The notes below the pieces were generated by a model that ran no database searches, was not told the DNA's origin, and worked only from the letters and a program-made list of their open reading frames with translations. Of a DNA stretch of 64,000 bases, positions 1 through 10,989 are shown in pieces. How positions within the stretch are numbered: position 1 is the first letter of the stretch; the number at the start of each line of letters is the position of its first letter. Source of the DNA: Pithys albifrons albifrons (taxonomy: Eukaryota; Chordata; Aves; Passeriformes; Thamnophilidae). The translations under genes and the position numbers were made by a program. The stretch lies in the NCBI RefSeq assembly GCF_047495875.1, contig NC_092459.1:18585795-18649794 (forward strand), read 5' to 3'.

Positions 1-1126
1 CATCCCTCCCGAGTTTCAACTCCAGATGAGCTTTGGCCTCCCTAACTCCATCACTGCATCCTGGGGCGGCATCTCTCTGTATTCTCTTCAGTAGCCAATA
101 TACGCTTTCACCTCCCCCATATAAGGGCCCAAAGTCCCCTCGCAGGAGTTGAGCTGCCTGCACTTACGGGCAGCTCTGTGATATCACACAGCTGTTGATT
201 CAGACTGTTATGACAGAAGAACTTCTTATGAAAGACCTGTAAGAAGTCATCTCAGCAGGGCCTCCCCTCACATCACTCAGAAGCTGCTTTTAAGATAAGG
301 CTTTTAAGCAGTTCACAGCTTGAGCTAGACTGAAGCCATGCCTGTGCCTGGGCACAGAGCCCAATTGATGCAATCCTGACCCACAGACTTCACATACTGG
401 CCTGATCTCAGACTTGCCTTGTAACTACTGACTTGCCTGGTGTCACTGGTCTATTGGTTGAACCTGGTTACTGTTACCAGACATGTTCTGCTCTTCTTTT
501 TTAGGCACTGTGAGACTGCTTTCACAGTGATGACCCAGCTCCTGTGCCTGCCTTATCCCAGCTAGCCTTCCCCCACCTTCCCCTTGTTGCTCCCAGACTC
601 ATCTAAGCTCATCAGGCATCCTGCCACATTTGCTTAGTTCTGAGCATGTCAAAACAAGCCGTTCTTGTGCTCTGAGAGGTTATTCTTGAAGATCAACAAG
701 CTCCCCACAGCTCCTCTGGAATTCAAACCATTCTTCCTACCAACTTAATCCTTCCTACCATTTAATCCTACCAAGCAAACCCTTGAACAAGACAAACATC
801 CATTATTCTGTAGTTGAGGGCTCTAATCCTACCATTCATTCTGCTCATTTCTTTCCAGACTATACCCTCCTCCCCGAGACAACATCCACTGTCAGTTCTT
901 CCTTGTTTGCAAGTAATAAGTCTAGGTGAGCACCAACCTCCAGAGAAAGCTTGTCATACTACTGGGAAACATACCTTTTTATTTCAAGTCAGTTTAACAA
1001 CCATCTAGTTATGGAAAAATTTGGTTTAAGATGAATACAAAGCATTCACACTCATTCTATACCAACTCTATCTTTTGGCACACCATTCACAGTCTCCAAC
1101 TAATTTGAAAAAGAACTTTTACTTAC
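1..1126. other. Intronic or downstream sequence of the minus-strand gene, no feature recognised
   Basis: I see no exon with good splice sites on the minus strand here, although the 28-nt exon at 1127-1154 ends in a consensus donor, so further exons of that gene must lie in this stretch or off the left edge. The small plus-strand open frames have no splice or codon signal that supports them. No repeat family was recognised. Confidence 0.4.
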
Positions 1127-1154
1127 CTATTCAAATATTCACATGCCATATTCC
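1127..1154 (-). CDS. 28-nt microexon of the unidentified minus-strand gene
   Basis: On the minus strand a pyrimidine-containing acceptor ending TTTATGCAG precedes 28 nt that are followed by the donor GTAAGTAAAAG, an excellent splice pair. Only one frame is open (phase 1 in, phase 2 out), giving the peptide NMACEYLNR. The exon at 1628-1822 ends in phase 1, exactly the phase needed, so the two join as ...YKSFQ-G-NMACEYLNR. The agreement of acceptor, donor, open frame and phase is the evidence. An exon this short would be missed by most gene finders. It could be a chance splice-site pair; RNA-seq would settle it. Confidence 0.55.
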
Positions 1155-1627
1155 CTGCATAAACACACACAAAATAATGCTCTTTAGCAAGGTACTAACA
1201 TGAATTATTTGCCTTCTGTTGGGTTTGTGCATCCTGTGGGATTTCTGTTGCAACATGAGGGCATGAGGAAGGGCTGGATTACGTATTCTCACCAATTTTT
1301 GGGTGTATCTCTAACAGCTGGGCAGAGCTATACCACTATAAGTCATTTTATCACCATTCAACAAACATTACACCAAGGACAGTTACAGCTTATATTGAAG
1401 TTTCATATTTGGTACTGCTAAATGCTGCATTCATGCATATACATCAAGACTATTTCTTGGTTTTCACAGGACTTATGCATGGACCTCAAGTGTTCTAGGT
1501 ATTAAGTAACACTAGCACAAAGAAATTTGTCTGTTGGTATCCACAGATGTAAAAAGAACATACTATACTGTTGCAAAATAAAGCAGCTATATTTAAAAGC
1601 ATATTATCAGAAAAAGGACAATCTCAC

Positions 1628-1822
1628 CTTGAAATGACTTATAGGGTGGATCAGTTGATGTGCTAGCATCTGTTGATGAATTCTGAACATTATGCAAATT
1701 ATTTTCTTCAGATTTTGTTCCCAGATTTCCAAGAACTGCCTCCTCTTCTCTATTTGAAGTGTGCACAACAGAAGATGATGACGTTTCACCATAGAGTCGT
1801 TTCAGTAATTTTGCCAAGAACA
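1628..1822 (-). CDS. Internal coding exon (65 codons) of the unidentified minus-strand gene
   Basis: The exon lies between an acceptor ending TTACCACACAG and the donor GTGAGATTG. Its 195 nt are open in one frame only, entering and leaving in phase 1. The peptide starts VFLAKLLKRLYGETSSSS, a short basic-hydrophobic stretch that could form a helix, and continues as a low-complexity Ser/Thr/Asn/Glu-rich region ending in STDPPYKSFQ. That composition suggests a helix followed by a disordered linker. I did not recognise the protein family. The entering phase fits both exon 1 (15300-15321) and the candidate at 2625-2682. It is the longest and best supported exon of this gene in the window. Confidence 0.7.
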
Positions 1823-2624
1823 CTGTGTGGTAAGAAAACTTTTTAGGCAGGAAGAAATGCTGTGTTTGAAAGATATTTTAAGACTTAAAAACTCCCAACA
1901 ATTAATTGATATATTTTCCCTCATATGTCATGCAATGTTCTTCAGCAGTCTCTACCTCTCACAGGTAGAACTGAAAATAATACATATAAGTTCTAAACTT
2001 GTGGCAGAAAAGCAGCTTTAAAATCACAGAGTTCACTAGCAAAATTACATTTGAAGTCTTCTATTTTACGACATTTTGGCAACAAATTAATGCAGTACAC
2101 TTACAGACTAAACACAAATTAATTTTTAATGTTTAAAACAAGAACCTATACAAAGCATTATAAGACTGCTCAAAATGCAGGCACAGAGGCACTACAAATT
2201 GAATTACTCATTAAAAATCAGTAAGCTACAACTATGTAATCACATAGAAGAACTAGAAGTAGAAAGCAGCAGAAACACATGGTAACCCAATTATTTCTAC
2301 AGAATTAGCAGTATTCTTATACGCCTCTTCTTCTTATGGGCCCCTTTCTGACGACACTGACAATCTGCTACTATTTACTCAAATGCAAGAATCATTTGAT
2401 TAAAGAAACACACGCAAATAATCTATGCATCAACAAAATCATCTTACGGATACATGTATATTTCAATCACTTTAAAAGACATATTATACTAAAATATAAA
2501 GTAATACTAAGAAAGATTTTATCTATTGCTAAACAACATCCTTAGTTTGATGAATTCTACGTGGTAGAGCAGATATTGTGTGAAAGGAGGTTTGAAAAGG
2601 GAGATTTGGAGAAAAACTCATAAC

Positions 2625-2682
2625 CTATGCACTCTTTGGACACTATATAAGCAACCTGGTGCAGATTTGCAATAATATATTC
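2625..2682 (-). CDS. Candidate coding exon of the minus-strand gene
   Basis: A strong acceptor on the minus strand (CCTTTTCTCTTTGCAG) opens a frame reading EYIIANLHQVAYIVSKECI, a plausible amphipathic helix. The donor needed to join the exon at 1628-1822 in phase 1 is GTTATG, which is weak. Without splicing, the frame runs another 22 codons to a TAG, so it could instead be an alternative terminal exon. The acceptor is better supported than the 3' boundary. Family unknown. Confidence 0.4.
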
Positions 2683-3073
2683 CTGCAAAGAGAAAAGGAC
2701 ATATTGTTGTAAGAAGAAAGATTCCTACTGCAGCTAACAAAACCCCCATCATCAACTATGGGGAAGAATGCCTTTTTTTATAGGTTGAGACTACTGTTCC
2801 CAGAAAGACAGACACAGACAAGTGACTGTGTGTTTTCTTTTCATAAGGTTCCCTTGCCAGGTTTTTCTACAGCTACAAAGACAAAAATCCACAATTACTC
2901 TCAACTAGAGAAAGTAGACAGAAATAAGGAGTGCAATAAGACAAAGTTGACTGCCCTTTGCAGATCTCTGACTCTAAAGCAAGTTATCCAAGAGATTTAT
3001 TCTGGATCCTTTCCCCAAGTGCTGCTACTAACACTACAGCATTTTAATGAACTCCAGTAGAGCTGTTACTAAA

Positions 3074-3621
3074 TGCCATGGTGCAAGGCTGATAGGCAGC
3101 CAAGTCCTACACAGCTGCTCACTCACTGCCCCCACATGGAATGGGGGAAAGAATCAGAATGATAGAATTGAGACCACTAGTGGATTGAGATAAAGACAGT
3201 TTAATAGGTAAAGCAAAAGTCATGCACACAAGCAAAGCACAGAATTCGTTCACCACTTCCCATGGCCAGGCATCCCCAGGAAAACAAGGCTCTACCATGA
3301 GCAATGTACACTTGGGAAGACAAACACCATCACTCTGAGCATCGCTCCCTTCCTCCTTCCAGGTGTGTAAGCTGAGCATGACATCATATGGTGTGGGATT
3401 TCCCTTGGGTCTGTTGAGGTCTGCTCCCAATTCCTTGCACACTCCCAGCCTCCTTGCTGGTGGAGTGGATTGAGAAGCAGAAAAGGCCTTTAAAATGTAA
3501 GCATTGCTCAGCAGTAAAGACAAATCCCCATGTTATCAGCACTATTTTCACCACAAGTACAGAAAACACAGCACCACAGGAGGTGTTATGAAGAAAATTA
3601 ACTCTAGGACAGCCATAAGCA
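3074..3621 (-). mobile_element. Solo LTR of an avian ERVL-like endogenous retrovirus (family A)
   Basis: Read on the minus strand, this block ends with the same sequence order as the LTR at 10990-11982: a CCTATTAAACTGTCTTTATC stretch, then a CTGATTCTTTCCCCCATTCC stretch, then a GTGAGTGAGCAGCTGTGT stretch. The TGACATCATATGG-like block lies upstream, again as in family A. No internal gag-pol sequence adjoins it, so it is a solo LTR, diverged, with uncertain ends and no clear target-site duplication. The 134-codon minus-strand frame across it is LTR sequence, not a gene. It sits in an intron of the minus-strand gene, in the same orientation as that gene, so its polyadenylation and promoter signals are in the sense direction. 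Confidence 0.8.
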
Positions 3622-6350
3622 GTATACAAATGAACATTCAAGCACTTGTACTAAGCAAGCTATTCTTCCAAAGCAAATGATTACTGACATACTAATGAAT
3701 GTATGGAAATACATTTTATCCAAATCTGCTGAGAAGAGCCAGCCTCCTCACAACTACAGTTGATTTTCTGTTCCCCATCTTGAATGATTTCCCTAGTCAT
3801 CTGTTCAGATATCCCTGATGCCCACCCACCCCCCTCAAATTACATCACTCTTTTTCCTTTCCTTTTTTTTTTAAATAGAGGCACTGTACTCATTAGCATT
3901 GCTTCAGAAAGCCAGATGAGACCTGTTGGGATACACTCATTCCTTCTCATTCCCATGGGGAATTCTCCCCATCTCTAATACCTATGCTTGAGAAAGCAAG
4001 TTGAAACAATGTCCGCCTTTGGAGGGCATGAATACTGAGGAGATTATTCTTTCATAAAAATCTATTTTGCTCAGAAATAAACATCTGGATCAGTAACAGT
4101 GATAGATTTACTTCACCAAAGCAGCATTCGTCTGGGTGTTTTCAGCAAACACTGTGTGCAGGGTGAGGGAGCTCTTTACTGCCTGCAGAGTTTGTACACC
4201 TGTGTCAGTGCATCTCAGCAGCGACACAAATCACCTCTTAGGAACCCAGCAATTCCCAATAACCATAACAGAATGGAAGTGAGCAATGGAGACACCCAGG
4301 CATGACAAAGTCTTCATTTGGAACCTGATGTATTTCAAGCTTTGTGAAGACAGCAGGAAGTGATGTATTCCAGCAGTACACCTTCCTCAGGAAAATGAAT
4401 AATTGTTAGGAAGTGCTGAAAAAACTGACTGATTTAGTTTAAACTATTTGGAATCCTAAGCATATTCAGTTGAATAAAAATAAAATAAAAGCTGCCTGCA
4501 GCCCAAAACTTTTTGAACAAATTGGTCCTGCATTCAGTGATCAAGGAAATTAGGCTCTGAGGAATACCTATCCTGCCATACTCAGCAGCTTCACATGCTC
4601 CAGAGCAGCACTATGCTTTGCATTTAAGAGTCTCAGAGCTGAGATAACAAAACATTTTCCAGAGAACAGAAGCAGCTCCCTTCTCAGGGTTTTATTGCTG
4701 CAATTACTCAAAAAAGGTATTATCTGATATCCACAAGCACTGGCTTAAGCACAGGAGGTTGGTCTTGTCTGATGCTATAGAGCAGTTCTTTCCTATTCAA
4801 AAACTCTCCTTAACCTGATTGTCTTTGGCAGTATTCAGTATCAGAGATCAGTACATTTGCTAAGAACTACTCAGATCCTTAAAAATAACTACCTCTTAAC
4901 AGAAGGTTAGCAATAAAGAAAATTCAAGAAAAAAAATCTGCTACAAGAGACATATCTACCTATCAGAGTTTCAAAATAAAGTAAAGCTTGCTCTCACTAT
5001 ACCCACAGCATAGTCAAGTTAATAACCATATGGTTCTTTGTTGCTGTTGCTTTGCAGTCAACATAACTGATGCATGTTCTGCAGGGGTTTATGTGGTCTT
5101 TTGATTCTGATCAAGCTCTGAATTTAATTTAAAAGCAAAAAAAAAATCACTTTCCAGCTGAAGACATGCAACACTACCAAAATATCCAGCCTGTAGCTGA
5201 AAGCACTGAATATTCCTACTGTGCAATGAGCTGAAGCAACACCAGAACACGTATCTTTACAGGAATTCCTCAGTGACAAAAAAGGAGACAGTATTTTCAG
5301 ACATGAGAACAAGCTGCAGTAGGTACCAAACTAGTTCCATGGCTAATTCTTGACAACTCGTGTCTGGAAATAGCAAAGTACAAATACATCAGAAAACTGA
5401 AAAAGCATCAGGTCTCTGCATTTTGACATCATATAAACAAAGCAAAGCATAACTCCAAGAAATACAGTGCAGAACATACACTGTCTACTGATACAAACTG
5501 TGAACATCCATGATCTTTCTACTACAATTTTGCAAGAAGGGTAAAGAGACTCCTTGAAATAGAAGCATTTTTGGCACCTCTGTATTAAACTGATGCCTCG
5601 ATTTAATTTGTATTATATACATAAGCAGACTATACACAAGCACACACTGGATAGCACTGCAGATTTATGAATGTTCTGGGGTTGACAACATGGCTCAGCA
5701 TGACTTGAAACTCAAGACTACAGACTGTAACAAAAGCATGCTAAATAACTAAACAAAGTTCTGAACAACACCAGAAGAGTTCCTGTCCAGCCAAGTGTAG
5801 GAGGTGACAGTTTCCTCAAAAACATTTCTGTGGAGAATGCTTGCCATGTTCTTTGGGCTACTTGCCACACATACTGTAAAGCATCCTCACCATGTTTCTC
5901 AGTTGGTTGCCTCCTGCCTACTCAAGTTGAAGTTGGGCGGCAAGAACAAAATAAGTGGCATCAAGAGCACTGAACACATTAGAACTCCAGGAAGCTTGTG
6001 AGTTTTGTCCTACTTGGTTTTTCTCTCTCTCCTACAAACAGCTTTCCAAAAAGGGAAGAATCAGGAATTTCTTCTGAAACGATCCCATGTGTAAGATGTG
6101 CTAATATGCTATTTTTGCTAAAGCAGAAGAAAAGATAGTACAGCAGAACGGAAGAGGACAGAAAGAGCAGACAGACTGATAATCCACATACAGAACATAT
6201 GGACAAGGCTTCATTTAAAACGTTCAGTTCATCTCTGTGCAAAATTACTCTTTGATATTCAAATGGATTTAAATCCTTCAAGTCTCCTTTTATTATGCAA
6301 GTACCACATCTCCTACGAAGGTCACAACAGGACAGTTATTTTACAGCATG
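3622..6350. other. Intron-like AT-rich sequence, nothing recognised
   Basis: No convincing exon, RNA gene or repeat family is visible. Short homopolymer runs (a T-run near 3867, an A-run near 5140) and scattered open frames under 100 codons are all that is present. Confidence 0.4.
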
Positions 6351-6351
6351 G

Positions 6352-6540
6352 TCATAAAAATCACGGAACTGTTAATGTTGGAAGGGATCTCTGGACACCA
6401 TCTAGTCTAATCCTAATGCTCCGAGTAGGAGCAACCAGAGCAGATTGCTTAGGGCCTTGCCTAGTTGGGTATAACAATTCCATTGCCTGGATCATCTCCT
6501 CTTCCCTAATCATGGCTGGGCAGTCAACTCCTTGACCAGA
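6352..6540 (-). mobile_element. CR1 LINE 3' fragment
   Basis: The plus strand shows the reverse complement of the CR1 3' end, including GTTGGAAGGGATCTCTGG and CACCATCTAGTC, as in many avian CR1 copies. The 5' truncation point is not obvious, and the part beyond about 6480 is uncertain. The overlapping open frames on both strands are CR1 by-products. Confidence 0.75.
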
Positions 6541-6761
6541 AATGCTCAGGAGGACTACTTGACAAAGCGTGACTCTTGAAAAAGATAGGCCTGCATCTAT
6601 CGGGAGGCAGAGCAAGAGCATAAAAGCATTTTAAGAGACTGTTACATACAGAAAATGTTATCCAGACTGCCATCCTTACCAACTAGCAGGAAGAAGACTG
6701 ATGATAACTTCAGGCTAGGAGCTACTATCCATTTAATTAAACTAACCCCCACAAAGCTTAC

Positions 6762-6869
6762 TTGTCCTTTAACCACCCAGGATGTAGTTTCATAATTCGG
6801 GTCTTCTGGACTCTTTTTGACGGAGTGGTGCAACTGGCCAAACTGATGAGCAAAGGTCTTCACTCTGTA
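6762..6869 (-). CDS. Candidate coding exon (36 codons) of the minus-strand gene
   Basis: The frame begins YRVKTFAHQFGQLHHSVKK and continues SPEDPNYETTSWVVKGQ to a GTAAGCTTTG donor. Its amino-acid composition is balanced and unlike the surrounding intron. The acceptor is the weak point: either CCAAACAAG before TAC (phase 0) or GTGTAAG nine codons upstream, with little pyrimidine tract. With the first acceptor it is phase 0 to 0 and would join the candidates at 7727-7756 and 2625-2682. Further upstream on the same strand (about 7060-6905) another open stretch exists in a different frame, so a frameshifted retropseudogene is the main alternative. Confidence 0.4.
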
Positions 6870-7404
6870 CTTGTTTGGTCTTACACAGTGATTTTAGATC
6901 ATAGTTCCATAAGCCTCAAAAAGACAAAGGCATCCAGTTTGTACTTCAGAGACCAGGGCAAAATTCGGTTTGCAGTAATGATGCCTAATGGAATGCAAGG
7001 TATCATACTTTGCCTACAGGCTACACCCTGCTCCAGAGACCTCATGTAAACAAGACACCAACTCTGCCCACAAGCCTCTGGGTGTCCAAGGTGTACTCAG
7101 TACAGATGATCGTGTATTGTACAAAACCCTGTTATAGTAAATGGAAATCAATACACAGAACCTCCAAAGCTAATTAAGTTTATTAACCTTGACCTGAACT
7201 TCCTCATATAAGAAAAGCCACACACACATTGCCCTCAGATAAAACCAAAACCTCCAATCACAAAGCCCCACAGCCAAAACTGCACAAGCAAATCCAAAAT
7301 CAGCTGAAAGCTCAAATACCTCAAACCCTTGCTAGAAATGGCAGAGACCAGAGACTTGAACTAAGTGTATATGCACAAGCACACAATGCATTCTATCCCC
7401 AGGG

Positions 7405-7711
7405 GAAATGACCAGGTATTTTGCAATGGATGAGACACAGACTCCTCGTTGTGGTTAAATGAAAAATCATTTAATGGCAGACACATGCACATATTTATAC
7501 CCTTTTTAGTTTCGGTTTCTGTTACAGTCCTCCAACCAGCATGTGACACGTAAGCACATTTTCCCCCTGTCAGCATCCTGCGTGCGTCCTCCCCACCAAT
7601 CAGCTCCCAACAGGCACTGTTTGCGTGCCAGACTCCTGGCACTGGTCACTTCCTTCTATCCTGGCACCTTGTGATCCTCCTCTGTCTTGCCTTTGTTATG
7701 ATTCTGCACAG
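7405..7711 (-). mobile_element. Solo LTR of an endogenous retrovirus (family B)
   Basis: On the minus strand the block has LTR order: a CCAAT-like GCTGATTGGTGGGG motif, a TATA box (GGGTATAAATATGTGC), an AATAAA-like polyadenylation signal (CATTAAATGATTTTTC), then a U5-like GAGGAGTCTGTGTCTCATCC. This resembles avian ERV1- or ERVK-type LTRs. Ends are approximate and no target-site duplication was found. The 93-codon minus-strand frame is LTR sequence. It inserted just beside the small exon candidate at 7727-7756. Confidence 0.65.
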
Positions 7712-7726
7712 TAATTAAACACTTAC

Positions 7727-7756
7727 TTCAAATGCATTTAAGTAGAGATCACTGAG
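7727..7756 (-). CDS. Candidate 30-nt microexon of the minus-strand gene
   Basis: A strong acceptor (GGGAATCTTCTCTGCAG) and a perfect donor (GTAAGTGTTT) bracket 30 nt that encode LSDLYLNAFE in phase 0 to 0. The phase fits the end of the candidate exon at 8512-8578 and the start of those at 6762-6869 or 2625-2682. Support is from splice signals and phase only. Confidence 0.45.
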
Positions 7757-8213
7757 CTGCAGAGAAGATTCCCAGATTTGGAACACCAGATCAGCAACCA
7801 CCAACAGAATAAAAAAACCAAAGAAGAAAAGGGGTAACTAACTACAACAAAACATTCCATGGCACCTGAACAGGATATCATTTTCCCAATCCCTCTTATT
7901 TTTATATGAATTTCCCATTTCCAGAAACATTCAAGCTACACAGGGCTATGAGGGAAAGAACGATGCAGTGACATGCAACTACATCCTGTGTAGCCCCATA
8001 GTTCAGATCATCGTAAGGATGTATCTGATATCTAAGAAGGGGTGCTCTTGTTCAAGTCAGGAGGAAGAAAGAGAAAATGTAACTTTCTTGTAATGGGCAA
8101 GGCCAGTTTTGCCAAGAGTGATGTAATTACTTTTCATCAGGGATAGTGTATGCAAACCAATGCAAGGCACTGTAGCACCGTTATGGGAATAACAAAATTG
8201 ATCTTTCCAAAAT

Positions 8214-8230
8214 GGGGGGGGGGGGGGGGG
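8214..8230 (+). repeat. Poly-G run of 17
   Basis: An uninterrupted run of 17 G follows AAAAT and precedes AGGAAG. It can form a G-quadruplex and is prone to length polymorphism and sequencing error. It lies in an intron of the minus-strand gene, whose RNA would carry the C-run. Confidence 0.9.
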
Positions 8231-8511
8231 AGGAAGTGAAATATGCAGAATTCTATCCGTGGTCAAATTACAGTTTTATGTAAACAGAAATGGGCAATCT
8301 CCAACATGACAGTATTTTGCTTTGTGTTCACAGGCTGTAAGCACTCCTCATCCTGCAGGCGAAGCTATGGTAACAGGCTCTCATAACAGCAACTAAAGGA
8401 CAAAAAAAAATAAAAGCAAGGACTGAAAGACATGTAGCAGAAAATTCAGGCTGAAGCTGACTGCCTCTTGAAAGAGGCACTTGTAGACAAATAGAGAACC
8501 TAACATCTTAC

Positions 8512-8578
8512 AAGATCTTGTGTTCGGTCAAAGAGGATGCCATTCTGCAGATCATCTACAATATCTTCAGTCTTCATA
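8512..8578 (-). CDS. Candidate coding exon of the minus-strand gene
   Basis: The frame MKTEDIVDDLQNGILFDRTQ, plus two more residues (DL), ends at the good donor GTAAGATG. The proposed acceptor (GACTGAAG before TATG) lacks a pyrimidine tract, so the 5' boundary is uncertain; the ATG might instead be an internal start. As drawn it enters in phase 2 and leaves in phase 0, which joins the candidate at 9422-9498 (giving ...ILE-Y-MKTED) and the microexon at 7727-7756. The acidic composition is exon-like. Family not recognised. Confidence 0.4.
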
Positions 8579-9421
8579 CTTCAGTCTTAACTGCATCTAT
8601 CTATGAATTTATAGCCCTCGTTTCCAAATAGCACTGTTATTCTATGACATCCTTTCTTGAGGAAGACATCAAGTAATTTTTCAGTGTCAAATTTCAGGGT
8701 AGAATTCACTTGCAACTTAAGGCCAGAAAAAAAGCCCTTTTTTCAATGACTGGAAGAAGCAATTTTACACACCTATCCACACTGAGACCCAAAACCTTCT
8801 GTCTCAATACTTTTAATATACTTCAAAAGACTCTAGAGGTCCTTCAAGAAATGCAGGAACTCAATAGTTCATATTAGAGTGATGGAAGGATTTATTTGTA
8901 TTTAAGGTCACATGAATTCTATGCTTGAACTAATAAGTATCAGCTGTCTTCATCTCAGTATGGGGACAAGAAGCTCGGATGCCATTTTAAATCTAATGTG
9001 TAATATTAGCTTCAGTGTCTCAAGACACTGACATTACTCTCACTGAAACATCCTATGAGACATTAAAACCAGATGAGAATTGCCTGAATTTTACTTCTAT
9101 CTATTCTTTATTAAAGGTTTAAGAACCACAGTGGAAAAAACCTCCAGTTTTGTGCTCTCATGCAGTAGTTGATAATGTGGCTCTATTTATCTTTTTACCT
9201 AGCACTAAGTTTTATAATAATACATTGAAACTCATCTTATTATCCAAAACACAGCAATGTAATTCCTATCTTTGAGGCAACTTTTAAACAGCTGCAACTT
9301 ATTTAATTATATAGCACACATCAGTAGGATTAAAAGGTAGGAAAAGAATATAGTGATTACATACCCCACATTTATGAACTCACACAAATTAAGCAGTTAT
9401 CACAATGGGAGAGTAACTTAC

Positions 9422-9498
9422 TACTCCAAGATTGACCATTGTGCATCCAGACGAACACAGTTCACAGCATTTGCAGATACAAAATAGTAACTTATCCA
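9422..9498 (-). CDS. Candidate coding exon of the minus-strand gene
   Basis: A perfect donor (GTAAGTTACTC) ends a frame containing YYFVSANAVNCVRLDAQWSI then LE. Two acceptors are possible: TTTATGTAG before TGG (phase 0), or GGATAAG eight bases later (phase 2). A second frame is also open across the exon (DKLLFCICKCC...), so the coding frame is not settled. The leaving phase of the first frame fits the candidate at 8512-8578. Confidence 0.4.
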
Positions 9499-10555
9499 CT
9501 ACATAAAGCAGACATTTATTTTCTCTTCATAGCTTAGAAGAAACTGATTCAGCTTCACCAAGCACGATCTTTGATCAAACTGCAGTTTCAAATCAGTAAG
9601 ACTGGTGTTACATGCCAGCAAATTCTGCATGACTGTGTAGTTAAATAAGAATCTGACTAATAGATCATTCCATGGTATCTCAACAACGGTTTTAGAGATC
9701 TCTCAGTTGGCCACCTTAATTGCAGCCACAAGCTCCTAGACATCTAATAAACTTGACATGATACAGATGATAAGAAGCTATACAACCGCAATGAGAAGAC
9801 CAGAATTTTGTTCTGGCTGTTCATAAGAACCCTGTCTGCGTTGTAGTGAAGCCCTGAAAAATGTGTACTGCTGCTGCAGTCCTGGGAAAACAGAGCACCT
9901 TCCCTGTTATTGTAATTTGTGCAGGCTATCCACCTTCCACAACACTTAAAGATGTATTTCTCATACTGCACTCATATCTTGCTTTTACCTGTCACAATCA
10001 AACAGACCTCACTCAAAAAAATTCAAAGATATCTCACACACCCTTAGTAAGTCTCAACTTTGATGATTATTAATATTACTTGTAGAAGAAGTAATAATTC
10101 TGGCTACTCAGAGTTGGGCCAACTGTAAATCAGTTGCATGAGACGGTGCCAGTTGTGTGCCCTGACAAGAGCCAGAAGGGCCCACCATGTCCTGGGTCAA
10201 ATACAAAAACCCCCAACTTATTCAGAGTTTAGATTACTGAAGAGAAAAAAAATTGCAAATTTTAAAGAGACACTTGCGTTTGAGGAAAGGAATCACGTTA
10301 AAATGAAGTTTAGTATACCAGTATTTAAAAACAAATCATGAAACTAGCAGGTGTAGTATCACTGAGCACAGACAAAAGTCCAACAAGATTGTGCATTATT
10401 AAGTGTTACTGAAAAGGACTCTTCATAAGCACATATTATATAAAATACAACTGAGTTTCTACACAGCTTTCTTCAAGGAGTAAATGTATCACCATTTGAT
10501 ATGACTTCAGTATTTGATTTTAACAGAGTATCCAGTGACTTTTGCAAGCATTCCC

Positions 10556-10783
10556 ACATACACATATAACATCATCATCATCATGGCTGGGCTTTGTGAA
10601 CAAAGAATTGGGAACTGGCCCCATGCTTTAACTCCTAAGGTTCATCTGCCATGGCCGAGCGAGCTTGGACGGTGACAGAGAAGTCCTCGGGACTAGAACC
10701 TACAGCCACTGGTATTCCCAGGAGGTCTCCCATCCAAATACCAACCAGGGCTGACCCTGATTAGCTCAACATATACATATAAC
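10556..10783 (-). mobile_element. 5S-rRNA-derived SINE with target-site duplication
   Basis: A 15-bp direct repeat with one mismatch (ACATACACATATAAC at 10556-10570, ACATATACATATAAC at 10769-10783) flanks a 198-bp insert, the signature of a target-primed retroposon. Read on the minus strand, the insert starts with a 5'-truncated 5S rRNA head (about 10767-10697), then a body of about 110 bp unrelated to 5S, and ends in an (ATG)n tail (10571-10584). The tail rules out a CR1-type tail (which repeats ATTCTATG) and a poly-A tail. A trinucleotide tail of this kind is typical of RTE-clade partners (inference). The modest divergence of the duplicated target suggests a moderately recent insertion. Confidence 0.8.
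10697..10767 (-). pseudogene. Truncated 5S rRNA head of the SINE
   Basis: The plus strand carries the reverse complement of the 3' two-thirds of vertebrate 5S rRNA: CCTACAGCC, GGTATTCCCAGG, GGTCTCCCATCCAA, ACCAACCAGG and CTGACCCTG appear in order, with point differences. The first 45 or so bases of 5S are absent, including part of the internal promoter, so this copy should be transcriptionally dead. It is part of the SINE, not a 5S gene. Confidence 0.8.
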
Positions 10784-10989
10784 AGAAATCAGTATAATAC
10801 CAAACATTCTATCAAGACAAAGGTCTGGGAGTTTCAATGCAACTGGATTTTCATTTACTTTCATCTATGGAGTCTTTAACTTAAGACATTAGGGAACCCA
10901 TTGAAATTCAAACTTCTTGAGAACAGTTTTCAACCTTTTGAACTAAACAAAACTGAAAACATAAGAAACCACATATTGTCATAACAATC

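Noticed and set aside
3119..3641. 134- and 85-codon minus-strand frames as genes
   Set aside because: They fall wholly within a family-A LTR.
6762..7049. 95-codon plus-strand frame
   Set aside because: No start context or splice sites, and it lies antisense to a better exon candidate on the minus strand.
10697..10767. A functional 5S rRNA gene
   Set aside because: About the first 45 bases are missing, changes are scattered through the rest, and it sits inside a SINE with a target-site duplication.
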